A DNA stretch of 64,000 nt from Cellulomonas flavigena DSM 20109 (GCF_000092865.1 NC_014151.1:682001-746000); one strand, 5' to 3'; counted from the stretch's first letter, positions 9,301 to 18,438 are shown. Made by a program: numbers and translations. The notes: generated from the letters alone by a model not told the origin.

Positions 9301-12300
9301 ATGGGTCAGCCCAGGCACCGCAAGGTGCTCGAAACTATCGGTGCGGGAGTGGCGGCTCTCGCCCTCGTCCTCGCACCGCTCGTGGCCACCGGGACCGCGG
9401 CGACCGCAGCGGACCCCGTGAGCGTGTTCGACATCGACTTCAACGACGGGACGACGGGGAGCTGGACCCCCAGCGGCGACGTCCAGCTCGACCACGTCGA
9501 CGTCGACGGTGACACCGTGCTGGAGGTGTCGGACCGCCGGGAGGACTTCGGCGGCATCGAGTCGCCCGCGTTCACCACCGTCGCGGGCGCCACCTACACG
9601 TTCTCGATGCGGGCCAAGCTGCCCGAGGGCACCGAGGGCACGGCCGCCCTGCGCTTCGTCGCCAAGCCCGCGTACACGTGGATCGGGAACACGACGATCG
9701 ACGCCGAGGACTGGACGACGGTCACGGGCACGTGGACGGCGCCCGACTCCGAGTCCCACACCGTGTACATCGGCTCGTCGCACCTCTCGTCCACCCCGGC
9801 CCCCGGCGAGGACGAGCCGAGCGAGCCGTACACGTACCTCGTGGACGACCTCCAGGTCACCGCGGTACTGCCCGACGCGGTCCCGCCGGGGGACGGCACG
9901 AGCCTGCAGTTCGACTTCGAGGACGGCACGCTGCAGGGCTGGGCGCCGCGCGCGACGGAGGACGGTCCCGCGACCGTCGGTGTCGTCGAGGGCGGGCACG
10001 AGTCCGGCCATGCCGCGCAGGTGTCCGACCGCCTGCACCAGGGCCAGGGCCTGCAGCTCGACGTCACGGACGAGCTGACGGCCGGGCAGACCTACGTCTT
10101 CGAGGCGTGGATGCGGTTCGACGGCACCCCCGGCGACCTCACGCTGAGCCGCCGCGTCGAGACCGGTGGCGAGAGCACCTACAACTCGCTGCTGGGTATC
10201 ACGGGCGTCACCGAGGACTGGACGCGGGTCACGGGCAACATCACGATCCCCGCGTACGAGACGGCCCTCGAGATCTACTTCGAGACCGCGTACGACGGCG
10301 GCAACCCGGGCAACACCTCGACGTTCCTCGTCGACGACATCTCGATCACGAGCCCGACGCTGGAGGTCGAGGACCTCACGCCGCTGCAGGAGACCGTGCC
10401 GTTCCCGCTCGGTGTCGCGGTCGACGAGCGCGAGCTCTCGGGCGCAGCCGGCGAGCTGACGGACCTGCACTTCAACCAGCTCACGGGCGAGAACCACATG
10501 AAGCCCTACGCCTGGTACGACGCGGAGCGCAACTTCCGCATCGACCCCCAGGCCACCGCCATCATGGACGCCGCCGCCGCGAACGACCTGCGGGTCTACG
10601 GCCACGTGCTGGTCTGGCACAGCCAGAACGCCGGCCAGACCGACGCGTCGGGTGACACACCGGCCAACCCGGGCTGGTTCTTCCTCGACGAGTCCGGCGC
10701 GGTGCTGACCAGCAGCGCGGACGACCAGGCGATCCTGCGCGAGCGTCTGCGGACGCACATCTTCGCGATCGCGGAGAACCTGCACGACACGTACGGCGAC
10801 TTCGGGTCGGAGACGAACCCGCTCGTCGCGTGGGACGTCGTCAACGAGGTCGTCGCCGACGGCGCCGACAACCCCGACGGGCTGCGTCGCTCGGCGTGGT
10901 TCAACATCCTCGGCGAGCAGTTCATCGACCTCGCGTTCCGGTACGCCGACGAGGCGTTCAACGAGGAGTACGCGGCGCCGGGCACCGACCGGCCCGTCAA
11001 GCTGTTCATCAACGACTACAACACCGAGGAGACCGGCAAGCAGGGTCGCTACTTCGCGCTCGTCGAGCGGCTGCTCGGCCGCGGCGTGCCCCTGGACGGC
11101 GTGGGCCACCAGTTCCACGTCAGCCTGACCCGCCCGGTCGCCGACCTGCGGGCCGCCATCGAGCGGTTCGAGGCGCTGCCCGTCCTGCAGGCGGTCACCG
11201 AGCTCGACGTCGCCACGGGTACCCCGGTGACCGACGCCAAGCTCATCGAGCAGGGCTACTACTACCGGGACGCGTTCGAGCTCTTCCGTGAGAAGGCGGA
11301 CTCGCTCTTCTCGGTGACGGTGTGGGGCCTGTACGACGGCCGCAGCTGGGTCAACGACAACGGCGCACCGCTGCTGTTCGACGACTCGCTGCGCGCCAAG
11401 CCGGCCTACTACGGCGCGGCGGGTCTCGACCTGCCGGCCCCGATCCCCACGGCCGACGCCTTCGCCGGCGGCGTGCCGCTCGACGACGACGCGTTCGACG
11501 CCGTCGAGTGGCTCCAGCTGCGTCCGCACCCGCTGGGTGACGAGGGTGCGAGCGGGGCGTTCCAGCTCCGCTGGTCGCCCGACACGCTGACGGTCCTCGC
11601 CGAGGTCGCGGGCGACGCCCCCGGCGTCGAGATCCAGGTCGGTGAGGACACGTACGCCTTCGCCCGCGACGGCTCGGGCGACGTGGACGGCGTGGTGAGC
11701 GACATCGACGGCGGCTGGGCCGCGGTGATCCACGTGCCGCTCGACGGTGCCGCGCAGGGCGACATCCTGCCGTTCAACCTGGTCGTCGACGGTGGCGACG
11801 GGTGGACGCGGCAGGGGTCGACCGGTCTGGTGACCCTCCTGGAGGAGCTCTCCTACCTCGAGGTCGCGCAGGCGCAGGACGGCGCGCCCGAGGTCGACGG
11901 CGAGGTCGACGAGGTCTGGGAGGGCGCCGGCGGCGTCGTCACGGCCAAGCAGGTCAGCGGGACGGGGACGGCCACCGCGCAGGTCCGCACGCTCTGGGAG
12001 GGCGACGACCTGTACGTCCTCATGGAGGTCACGGACCCCGTCATCGACCTCTCGCCCAGCAGCCCGTGGGAGAAGGACTCGGTCGAGATCTACGTCGACG
12101 CCGGGAACAACAAGAACGGCGGGTACCTCCCGACCGACGCGCAGCTGCGCGTCGACGCGGACAACGTGGTCACGGCCGGCAACGCCGCGCAGGTCGAGCT
12201 CATCACGAGCGCGACGTCCCGCACGGCGGACGGCTACCTCGTGGAGGCGCGGATCAGCCTGCAGGGCCTCGGCGGCGCCGAGACCGTCCACGGCCTGGAC

Positions 12301-12948
12301 TTCCAGGTCAACGACGCCTCGGGCGGCTCGCGCATCGGGATCACCAACTGGGCGGACCCGACCGGCCAGGGCTACCAGTCGACGAACCACTGGGGCGTCG
12401 GCCGGCTCGTCGAGGGCACGGCCGCACCGGTCGAGCCGAGCGTCTCGCTCAGCTCGGCGCAGGTGCGGGCCGGTGAGAAGCTGCAGGTCTCGCTCGCCGG
12501 GTTCGAGCCCGGCGCCGAGGTCGCGGTCGTGCTCGGCTCCGGTGTGACCGCGACCGGCACCGTGCGCGGTGCGGGTGCCGCGGTGGCACCTGCCGGGACG
12601 ACGCTGCTCGGCACGGTCACGGTCGGAGCCGGTGGCACCGCCGTCGTCACGGTCACCGTGCCGGCCGGCACACCGGCGGGCACCTACCTGCTGGGCGCGT
12701 CCGTCGGCGGGCAGGTCGTGGCCGACGCCGTGCTGACGGTCGTCGCGGCGGCACCCGGCACCGGTGGCCCGAACGGCTCGGGCGTGGGCACGGGCTCCGG
12801 CACGGGCGGCGGCCTCGCGGTCACCGGTACGGGCCTGGGCCTGGCCGGCCTGGCGCTCCTCGTCATCGCCGCCGGTGCCGCGCTGGTCGTGGCGCGACGC
12901 CGGGGCATGACCTTCCTGGAGGTGCGCCAGACGCTGCTGCGGCGCTGA
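9301..12948 (+). CDS. Cell-wall-anchored multimodular GH10 xylanase
   Basis: This 1215-residue protein should hydrolyse beta-1,4-xylan at the cell surface. Order: signal peptide (1-~35); a CBM4/9/22-type module (~40-195); a CBM22-like module (~200-355); GH10 barrel (~360-705) with acid/base E516 in WDVVNE and nucleophile E634 in TELDV; two CBM9-like domains; an Ig-like domain; a Gly/Ser linker; and a C-terminal sorting signal with LAVTG at 1172-1176, a hydrophobic helix and a basic tail. LAxTG matches the class E sortase motif of high-GC actinobacteria. From the second module on it is a close paralogue of xylanase 1 but lacks the CE4 domain and the C-terminal Fn3-like pair. The ATG at 9301 is chosen because a signal peptide starts there behind AAGGGAG; the frame stays open upstream to 9064, but that would cover the palindrome and hide the signal peptide. 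Confidence 0.92.
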   Translation: MGQPRHRKVLETIGAGVAALALVLAPLVATGTAATAADPVSVFDIDFNDGTTGSWTPSGDVQLDHVDVDGDTVLEVSDRREDFGGIESPAFTTVAGATYTFSMRAKLPEGTEGTAALRFVAKPAYTWIGNTTIDAEDWTTVTGTWTAPDSESHTVYIGSSHLSSTPAPGEDEPSEPYTYLVDDLQVTAVLPDAVPPGDGTSLQFDFEDGTLQGWAPRATEDGPATVGVVEGGHESGHAAQVSDRLHQGQGLQLDVTDELTAGQTYVFEAWMRFDGTPGDLTLSRRVETGGESTYNSLLGITGVTEDWTRVTGNITIPAYETALEIYFETAYDGGNPGNTSTFLVDDISITSPTLEVEDLTPLQETVPFPLGVAVDERELSGAAGELTDLHFNQLTGENHMKPYAWYDAERNFRIDPQATAIMDAAAANDLRVYGHVLVWHSQNAGQTDASGDTPANPGWFFLDESGAVLTSSADDQAILRERLRTHIFAIAENLHDTYGDFGSETNPLVAWDVVNEVVADGADNPDGLRRSAWFNILGEQFIDLAFRYADEAFNEEYAAPGTDRPVKLFINDYNTEETGKQGRYFALVERLLGRGVPLDGVGHQFHVSLTRPVADLRAAIERFEALPVLQAVTELDVATGTPVTDAKLIEQGYYYRDAFELFREKADSLFSVTVWGLYDGRSWVNDNGAPLLFDDSLRAKPAYYGAAGLDLPAPIPTADAFAGGVPLDDDAFDAVEWLQLRPHPLGDEGASGAFQLRWSPDTLTVLAEVAGDAPGVEIQVGEDTYAFARDGSGDVDGVVSDIDGGWAAVIHVPLDGAAQGDILPFNLVVDGGDGWTRQGSTGLVTLLEELSYLEVAQAQDGAPEVDGEVDEVWEGAGGVVTAKQVSGTGTATAQVRTLWEGDDLYVLMEVTDPVIDLSPSSPWEKDSVEIYVDAGNNKNGGYLPTDAQLRVDADNVVTAGNAAQVELITSATSRTADGYLVEARISLQGLGGAETVHGLDFQVNDASGGSRIGITNWADPTGQGYQSTNHWGVGRLVEGTAAPVEPSVSLSSAQVRAGEKLQVSLAGFEPGAEVAVVLGSGVTATGTVRGAGAAVAPAGTTLLGTVTVGAGGTAVVTVTVPAGTPAGTYLLGASVGGQVVADAVLTVVAAAPGTGGPNGSGVGTGSGTGGGLAVTGTGLGLAGLALLVIAAGAALVVARRRGMTFLEVRQTLLRR

Positions 12949-12959
12949 CCTGCAGCAGC

Positions 12960-13035
12960 GGGCCGGGGTGACACGTCACCTCACCCCGGCCCGCGAAGCC
13001 CCGCCGACCTTTCCCCCCCGAGGGTCGGCGGGGCT
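12960..13035 (+). terminator. Two tandem terminator hairpins after xylanase 2
   Basis: The first stem pairs GGGCCGGGGTGA (12960-12971) with TCACCCCGGCCC (12981-12992), 12 bp with a 9-base loop. The second pairs AGCCCCGCCGACC (12997-13009) with GGTCGGCGGGGCT (13023-13035), 13 bp with a 13-base loop. Both are perfect. Their position 12 bases past the stop and before nadC should insulate nadC from the xylanase transcript. Confidence 0.85.
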
Positions 13036-13089
13036 CTCGCGTGCCCGGGCGGTGACGGCCGCGGCGTCAGCGCCGCTACGGTGGGGCCT

Positions 13090-14061
13090 GTGACCGACGT
13101 GCAGCAGCTCACCGACGCCGACACCGACCTGCGCGAGGCGACGCTCCCGATGCTCCCCGGCGACCCGGGTCCCGAGCCGTTCGCGGTCTCCCGGCTCGTC
13201 GCCGTCGCGCTCGACGAGGACCTGGGCCCCGCCCCGGGGCGTGACGTGACGACGCAGGCCACCGTGGCCGCCGACGCGCACGGGAGGGCGGACGTCGTGG
13301 CGCGCGACGCAGGCGTCGTCGCCGGGCTCGTCGTCGTCCCCGAGGTGCTCGACCAGGTCGCCGACCGGCTCGGCCTGCCGCGCGCGTCGGTCACGTGGCA
13401 CGTGCACGACGGCGCCGTCGTCGACGCCGGCACCGCCCTGGCGACGATCGAGGGGCCCACGCACGTCCTGCTGGTCGCCGAGCGCACGCTGCTCAACCTC
13501 GTCTCGCGCGCCTCGGGCGTCGCCACGCACACGCACCGCTGGGCGCAGGCGCTCGTCGGCACGGGCGCCCAGGTGCTCGACACCCGCAAGACGACCCCCG
13601 GCCTGCGCGCGCTCGAGAAGTACGCGGTGCGCTGCGGCGGCGGCACCAACAAGCGCATGGGGCTGTTCGACGTCGCGATGGTCAAGGACAACCACGTCGT
13701 GGCCGCCGGGTCCGTCGCGGCGGCCGTGCGCGCCGTGCGCGAGCGCTTCGCGGACGTCGCCGTGCAGGTCGAGGTCGACCGCGCCGAGCAGGCCGACGAG
13801 GCGCTCGACGCCGGCGCCGACTTCCTGCTGCTCGACAACATGGACACCACCACGCTCGCGGCCACCGTCGCGCGGGTGCGGGCACGCGAGGCCACGACCG
13901 GGCACGTCGACCTGGAGGCCACGGGCAACCTCACGCTCGACCGGGCGCGCGAGGTCGCTCTCACGGGTGTGGACTACCTGTCGGTCGGCGCGTTGACGCA
14001 CTCCTCGCCGATCCTCGACGTCGCGCTCGACCTCGACCCGGCGTCGGTCGCCCCGCGCTGA
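13090..14061 (+). CDS. nadC: Nicotinate-nucleotide pyrophosphorylase (carboxylating)
   Basis: NadC (quinolinate phosphoribosyltransferase) converts quinolinate and PRPP to nicotinate mononucleotide and CO2 in NAD synthesis. The 323-residue protein carries the DTRKTTPGLR segment, the conserved KDNHV motif and the late DxMD-type LLDNMD strand of the family. I choose the GTG at 13090, seven bases after TACGGT (13077-13082), rather than the in-frame GTG at 13081 that falls inside this hexamer. In many actinobacteria nadC follows nadB directly; here the pair is interrupted by the xylanase genes, so it must be transcribed from its own promoter. Confidence 0.94.
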   Translation: MTDVQQLTDADTDLREATLPMLPGDPGPEPFAVSRLVAVALDEDLGPAPGRDVTTQATVAADAHGRADVVARDAGVVAGLVVVPEVLDQVADRLGLPRASVTWHVHDGAVVDAGTALATIEGPTHVLLVAERTLLNLVSRASGVATHTHRWAQALVGTGAQVLDTRKTTPGLRALEKYAVRCGGGTNKRMGLFDVAMVKDNHVVAAGSVAAAVRAVRERFADVAVQVEVDRAEQADEALDAGADFLLLDNMDTTTLAATVARVRAREATTGHVDLEATGNLTLDRAREVALTGVDYLSVGALTHSSPILDVALDLDPASVAPR

Positions 14062-14159
14062 GCCGTTGCCGGCCGGTCCGGGGAGGGCCGGTCCGGGGGC
14101 GGGGTGGCCCGGGACGCACGGGGCCGGAAAGGGGCTGCGGGCGCCCGTAGAATCGTCCG

Positions 14160-15707
14160 GTGACCGCTCCTACCGTTCCCGCGTCCTCGTCGTCGGACGT
14201 CCAGCCCGCCCCGCCGGCGGTGGACGACGTCCCCGAGCAGATCCGGGTCCGCAAGGCGAAGCGCGAGCGACTGATCGAGTCGGGCGCCGAGGCGTACCCC
14301 GTCTCGGTGCCGCGCACCCACACGATCGCCGAGGTCCGTGCGGCGTACCCGGAGCTCGAGCCGGGCGCGGAGACGCAGGACGTCGTGGGCGTCGCCGGGC
14401 GCGTCGTGTTCCTGCGCAACACCGGCAAGCTCGCGTTCGCGACGCTGCAGGACGGTGCCGGCACGCGCCTGCAGGCCATGCTGAGCGAGAAGGAGGTCGG
14501 TGCCGACGCGCTCGGGTCGTTCAAGGCGGCCGTCGACCTCGGCGACCACGTGTTCGTCCACGGGCGCGTCATCGCGTCGCGTCGCGGCGAGCTGTCCGTG
14601 ATGGCCGACGAGTGGCGCATGGCCGCCAAGGCGATCCGCCCCCTGCCGAACCTGTACGAGGGCACCGAGATGTCCGAGGAGGCCCGCGTCCGCCAGCGGT
14701 ACGTCGACCTCATCGTCCGGCCCGGTGCGCGCGACATGGTGCGGTTGCGTTCGGCGGTCGTGCGTTCCGTGCGCGAGAACTTCTGGCGGCGCGGATATCT
14801 GGAGCTCGAGACCCCGATGCTCCAGGTGCGTCCCGAGGGTGCAGCGGCGCGTCAGTTCGAGACGCACATGAATGCCTTCGACATCGACCTGTACCTGCGG
14901 ATCGCGCCCGAGCTGTTCCTCAAGCGCGCGGCCGTGGGCGGCGTCGAGAAGGTCTTCGAGATCAACCGGAACTTCCGCAACGAGGGCGTCGACTCCACGC
15001 ATTCCCCGGAGTTCGCGATGCTCGAGGCGTACGAGGCCTACGGCGACTACGACACGATGGCGGCGCTCACGCAGGACCTCGTGCAGACCGCCGCGCTGGA
15101 CGCGCTCGGCACCACGGTCGTGACGCTTGCCGACGGCACCGGGTACGACCTCGGTGGGCAGTGGGCGTCGCTCACGATGTACGGGTCGCTCTCGGAGGCG
15201 TTGGGCGAGCAGATCACGCACGACACCCCCGACGCGCGGCTGCTCGAGCTGCTCGAGGCGGCGGAGATCGAGCTCGCGCCGTCGCAGCGCAACCACGGCA
15301 AGCTCGTCGAGGAGCTGTGGGAGCACCACGTGGGCTCGACGCTGTGGGCGCCGACGTTCGTGCGGGACTTCCCGGTCGAGACGTCGCCGCTGACGCGCGA
15401 CCACCGCACCGAGAAGGGCCTGGTCGAGAAGTGGGACCTGTACGTGCGCGGCATGGAGCTGGCCACGGCGTACTCCGAGCTCGTCGACCCGGTCGTCCAG
15501 CGCGAGCGCTTCGAGGCGCAGGCGGTCCTGGCCGCCAAGGGTGACGACGAGGCCATGCGGATCGACGAGGACTTCCTCGCCGCGATGGAGCACGCGATGC
15601 CGCCGTCGGGCGGGATGGGCATGGGGATCGACCGGCTGCTCATCGCCATGACCGGTCAAGGCATTCGTGACACGATCGCCTTCCCGCTCGTGAAGCCGCA
15701 GGTCTGA
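14160..15707 (+). CDS. lysS: Lysine--tRNA ligase (class II)
   Basis: LysS charges tRNA-Lys. The 515-residue protein has an N-terminal OB-fold anticodon-binding domain (~60-170) and a class II catalytic core with motif 2 in [11 protein letters not shown] followed by DSTHSPEF, and motif 3 in [10 protein letters not shown] near the C-terminus. The first ~35 residues are a variable Ala/Pro-rich extension. The GTG start lies six bases after TAGAAT (14148-14153) with no Shine-Dalgarno, the clearest leaderless-type start in the window. A small membrane protein and lsr2 follow. Confidence 0.96.
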   Translation: MTAPTVPASSSSDVQPAPPAVDDVPEQIRVRKAKRERLIESGAEAYPVSVPRTHTIAEVRAAYPELEPGAETQDVVGVAGRVVFLRNTGKLAFATLQDGAGTRLQAMLSEKEVGADALGSFKAAVDLGDHVFVHGRVIASRRGELSVMADEWRMAAKAIRPLPNLYEGTEMSEEARVRQRYVDLIVRPGARDMVRLRSAVVRSVRENFWRRGYLELETPMLQVRPEGAAARQFETHMNAFDIDLYLRIAPELFLKRAAVGGVEKVFEINRNFRNEGVDSTHSPEFAMLEAYEAYGDYDTMAALTQDLVQTAALDALGTTVVTLADGTGYDLGGQWASLTMYGSLSEALGEQITHDTPDARLLELLEAAEIELAPSQRNHGKLVEELWEHHVGSTLWAPTFVRDFPVETSPLTRDHRTEKGLVEKWDLYVRGMELATAYSELVDPVVQRERFEAQAVLAAKGDDEAMRIDEDFLAAMEHAMPPSGGMGMGIDRLLIAMTGQGIRDTIAFPLVKPQV

Positions 15708-15729
15708 CGTTGTCATTGAAGGAGCTCTC

Positions 15730-15903
15730 GTGAACGGTTGGCAGGCAGTTCTCGCGGCGTTGCTGCCGTCCGTCGGAGTGGGTCTGATCTTCTGGTTCGC
15801 GATGCGCGCGATCATCAACGCCGACCGTTCGGAACGGCAGGCGCTCGCACGCATGGAGGCGGACGACACCCGGGCGGGCGCTGCGGAAGTCTCAGAACCC
15901 TGA
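15730..15903 (+). CDS. Small single-pass membrane protein
   Basis: This 57-residue frame begins with GTG at 15730 behind GAAGGAG, 22 bases after lysS, and is probably cotranscribed with it. It has one hydrophobic segment (about residues 5-25, rich in Leu, Val, Gly and Phe) followed by a charged tail with Arg, Glu and Asp. I do not recognise a named family. Similar short membrane proteins occur between lysS and lsr2 in related actinobacteria as far as I recall. The good ribosome-binding site and membrane-like composition support it as real. Confidence 0.65.
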   Translation: MNGWQAVLAALLPSVGVGLIFWFAMRAIINADRSERQALARMEADDTRAGAAEVSEP

Positions 15904-15986
15904 GGATTTCGCGTAGCGTTTGACGCGCGGTTTGCGCGGGTGCGAGAGTGTGCCCGTCAGCAATTCCCCATTCACGGGAGCATTTC

Positions 15987-16334
15987 ATGGCACAGAAGGT
16001 GCAGGTCCTGCTCGTCGACGACATCGACGGTGGGACGGCGGACGAGACCGTCACCTTCGGTCTCGACGGCGTGACGTACGAGATCGACCTCACGTCCGAC
16101 AACGCCGCCAAGCTGCGTGACGCGTTCGCCGAGTGGGTCGGGCACGCGCGCAAGGTCAGCGGCCGCTCGTCGAGCCGTTCCTCCGGCCGTTCCTCGTCCT
16201 CCTCGGCGTCGCGCAGCGCGCGGTCCAACGAGGCGCAGGAGATCCGCGAGTGGGCCAAGGCGAACGGGCACCAGGTCTCCGAGCGGGGTCGCATCTCCGC
16301 GGAGGTCAAGAAGGCGTACGACGACGCCCACTGA
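15987..16334 (+). CDS. lsr2: Lsr2-type nucleoid-associated protein
   Basis: Lsr2 is the actinobacterial H-NS-like protein that bridges AT-rich DNA and silences acquired genes. The 115-residue protein has the N-terminal dimerisation domain (MAQKVQVLLVDDIDGG start, residues 1-~58), a Ser/Arg-rich linker (~61-80) and a C-terminal DNA-binding domain ending in the AT-hook-like RGR of SERGRISAEV. The ATG at 15987 behind ACGGGAG gives the conserved N-terminus; an upstream in-frame GTG at 15948 would add 13 unrelated residues. The preceding ~100 bases are AT-richer than average, so autoregulation is plausible. Confidence 0.94.
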   Translation: MAQKVQVLLVDDIDGGTADETVTFGLDGVTYEIDLTSDNAAKLRDAFAEWVGHARKVSGRSSSRSSGRSSSSSASRSARSNEAQEIREWAKANGHQVSERGRISAEVKKAYDDAH

Positions 16335-16370
16335 GCGTCGCACCGCGTCACGTCGGGGGGCGTGACGCAG

Positions 16371-16410
16371 GGGGAAGGGGCCGGCACCTCAGGGTGCCGG
16401 CCCCTTCCCC
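16371..16410 (+). terminator. Strong terminator hairpin after lsr2
   Basis: An 18-bp perfect stem: 16371-16388 (beginning GGGGAAGGGG) pairs with 16393-16410 (ending CCCCTTCCCC) around a TCAG loop. It lies 36 bases after the lsr2 stop and is the most stable simple hairpin in the window. Confidence 0.9.
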
Positions 16411-16453
16411 GTTCCCCTCCCCTCCACCCCACCCCCACCCCCCACCCCCCTCG

Positions 16454-16638
16454 CGCGAGCCGTCATTCCAGCCCCGGCGCACCCCACCCCTTCCCGCGAG
16501 CCGTCACTCGAGCCCCGGCGCACCCCACCCCTTCCCGCGAGCAGTCACTCCAGCCCCGGCGCACCCCACCCCTTCCCGCGAGCCGTCACTCCAGCCCCGG
16601 CGCACCCCACCCCTTCCCGCGAGCCGTCACTCCAGCCC
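16454..16638. repeat. 41-bp tandem repeat array, four full copies plus a partial
   Basis: Units begin with CGCGAGC at 16454, 16495, 16536 and 16577, with a fifth, truncated copy from 16618. The spacing is exactly 41 bp. Copies differ by single bases, for example CATTCC versus CACTCC and GCAGTC versus GCCGTC. There are no unique spacers, so this is a tandem array and not a CRISPR. The 23-base core read on the minus strand (GGGGCTGGAGTGACGGCTCG and onward) belongs to the dispersed family seen next to it and at 27.8 kb. It lies between the convergent genes lsr2 and xylB, in a 515-base stretch without genes (16335-16849). Confidence 0.93.
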
Positions 16639-16646
16639 TGCCTGGT

Positions 16647-16741
16647 GGGGCTGTATTGACGTCTCGCGGAAGGGGTAGGTGTGGGGCTGGATTGGCGTCT
16701 CGCGGGTGGGGTGGGTGTGGGGGTGGAGTGACGGCTCGCGG
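16647..16741. repeat. Three inverted copies of the dispersed core repeat
   Basis: Three copies in the orientation opposite to the 41-bp array lie at about 16647-16669, 16683-16705 and 16719-16741. Each reads roughly GGGGCTGGATTGACGTCTCG followed by CGG, with one to four differences. Together with the five reversed copies before them they make a large imperfect inverted arrangement. Confidence 0.85.
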
Positions 16742-16766
16742 GAGCTGCGTGGGGCGAGCATGGAGA

Positions 16767-16816
16767 AGGGGCTGGATCGACCTCTCGCCTGGTGGTGAGA
16801 GGTCGATCCAGCCCCT
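16767..16816 (-). terminator. 20-bp hairpin of the dispersed repeat family, downstream of xylB
   Basis: Bases 16767-16786 (AGGGGCTGGATCGACCTCTC) pair perfectly with 16797-16816 around a 10-base loop. The arms are a variant of the dispersed core repeat. It lies 34 bases past the xylB stop on the minus strand and could serve as its terminator, which may be how the repeat is tolerated or used here. Confidence 0.75.
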
Positions 16817-16849
16817 GGGTGCAGGCCCGGGAGGGCCCGCGGAGACGGG

Positions 16850-18292
16850 TCAGGCGGACGGGCGGTCGACCGTGAGGTCGCGCGCGGCGGCGTACTGCTC
16901 GCGGACGACGGGCGTCGGCTCGCCCGTCAGCACCTCGGCGCCGGACGACGCGGACCATGCCGGCGGCGTGTCCGAGCTGGAGAGCACCCAGGCGGCCTGG
17001 CGGGCGGCGCCGTCGGCGACGTACTCGCCGGGGGTCGGCAGCTGGACGTCCAGGCCCAGGACCGACGGGATGATCTGCCGCACGGCCTCGGACTGCGCAC
17101 CGCCACCGATGAGGAACACGCGCTCGACGGGCACGCCCACGGCGCGCATGGCGTCGATGCCGTCGGCGAGCGAGCAGAGCATTCCCTCGACCGCGGCCCG
17201 GGCGATGTGCGCGGGCGTGGTGTTGGCCATGCGCATGCCGTGCAGCGCGCCGGTGGACAGCGGCTTGTTCGGGGTGCGCTCACCCTCGAGGTAGGGGATG
17301 TGCACGAGACCGTCGGCGCCGGCGGGGGCCGACAGCGCGAGCTGCGAGAGCCCCGAGTGGTCCACGCCGAGCATCCGGCAGGCGGTGTCGAGCACGCGCG
17401 ACGCGTTGAGCGTGACCGCGAGCGGCAGGTAGGCGCCGGTCGCGTCGGCGAAGCCGGTGACCAGGCCGGTGCCGTCGGCGATCGGCTGCGACGAGATCGC
17501 CGAGACGACGCCCGACGTCCCGAGCGACACCGCGACGTCGCCGGGCAGCAGGCCCAGCGCGAGGGCGGCCGCGGCATTGTCGCCGGCGCCCGGGCACAGG
17601 ACGGGCGTCAGCGCGAACCCGGGGGCCACGGGGCCGGCCTCGTTCGCCGTGAGCACACGCGGCAGGCGCGGCACGGACCCGAGCGCGCGCTCGAGCAGGT
17701 CGGGGCGGTAGTCCTCGGTGAACGGTGACCAGTAGCCGGTGCCGGACGCGTCGGAGCGGTCGGTGACCAGCCCGTCGAAGCCGACCGCGGCGAACCCGCC
17801 GGCGAGCTTCCACGTCAGCCAGTCGTGGGGGAGGGCCACGGCGGCGACCTTCGCGGCGTTCTCCGGCTCGTTGTCCCGCAGCCAGCGCAGCTTGGTGACG
17901 GTCAGGGACGCGACGGGCACGGACCCGATCGCCTCGGCCCACGCCTGCGCACCGACGGTGGCGTCACCCTCGCCGAGCTCGGCGATCAGGTCGACCGCCG
18001 CCTGGGCGGAGCGGGTGTCGTTCCACAGGAGCGCCTCGCGGATCACCTCGCCGTCGGCGTCGAGCACGACCATGCCGTGCTGCTGGCCGCCCACGCTGAT
18101 CGCGGCGACGTCGTCGAGGCCGCCGGCGTCCGCGATCGCCTCCTGCAGCGCGTCCCACCAGTGGTGCGGGTGGACCTCGGTGCCGTCCGGGTGCTTGGCG
18201 CGGCCCTGCCGCACGAGCTCACCGGTGTCCGCGTCGCGGACCACGACCTTGCACGACTGCGTGGACGAGTCCACACCTGCCACGAGCGTCAT
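16850..18292 (-). CDS. xylB: Xylulokinase
   Basis: XylB phosphorylates D-xylulose to xylulose 5-phosphate for the pentose phosphate pathway. The 480-residue protein is a FGGY-family kinase: the N-terminal phosphate-binding strand [10 protein letters not shown], substrate-side residues in [11 protein letters not shown] and LWNDTR, and the C-terminal ATP-site GGGAQSE. The start is the ATG at 18292 behind AGGGAG, giving [12 protein letters not shown]; an upstream in-frame extension to 18379 lacks family similarity. It follows xylA on the same strand across 146 bases that contain a terminator-like hairpin, so expression may be partly uncoupled from xylA. Confidence 0.95.
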   Translation of the reverse strand: MTLVAGVDSSTQSCKVVVRDADTGELVRQGRAKHPDGTEVHPHHWWDALQEAIADAGGLDDVAAISVGGQQHGMVVLDADGEVIREALLWNDTRSAQAAVDLIAELGEGDATVGAQAWAEAIGSVPVASLTVTKLRWLRDNEPENAAKVAAVALPHDWLTWKLAGGFAAVGFDGLVTDRSDASGTGYWSPFTEDYRPDLLERALGSVPRLPRVLTANEAGPVAPGFALTPVLCPGAGDNAAAALALGLLPGDVAVSLGTSGVVSAISSQPIADGTGLVTGFADATGAYLPLAVTLNASRVLDTACRMLGVDHSGLSQLALSAPAGADGLVHIPYLEGERTPNKPLSTGALHGMRMANTTPAHIARAAVEGMLCSLADGIDAMRAVGVPVERVFLIGGGAQSEAVRQIIPSVLGLDVQLPTPGEYVADGAARQAAWVLSSSDTPPAWSASSGAEVLTGEPTPVVREQYAAARDLTVDRPSA

Positions 18293-18390
18293 CGCCTGTG
18301 CTCCCTTGCCGACGTGCCCGGCTCTGCCCGGGCGCTGGGTGTCCGAGGGGTGGGTCCCCGGCCGCTCGGACGTCGGCACCCGGGGACGGA

Positions 18391-18425
18391 CGACGCCCGG
18401 GGAGCGCGAGGCTCCCCGGGCGTCG
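18391..18425 (-). terminator. Hairpin between xylA and xylB
   Basis: CGACGCCCGGGGAGC (18391-18405) pairs perfectly with 18411-18425 around a 5-base loop (15-bp stem). It lies 14 bases past the xylA stop. It may end most xylA transcripts and let a fraction read into xylB, or stabilise the xylA mRNA end. Confidence 0.75.
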
Positions 18426-18438
18426 GGTGGGGCTCAGA

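Noticed and set aside
9298..12390. Minus-strand open frame of about 1030 codons opposite xylanase 2
   Set aside because: Same antisense shadow effect: composition is skewed, no start signal is present, and it lies wholly over a well-supported enzyme.
3554..13090. Insertion sequence or prophage origin of the xylanase segment
   Set aside because: No transposase, integrase, terminal inverted repeats or duplicated target site was seen, and base composition and codon use look like the rest.
16454..16638. CRISPR array
   Set aside because: Units are contiguous 41-bp tandem repeats without unique spacers, and no cas genes are near.
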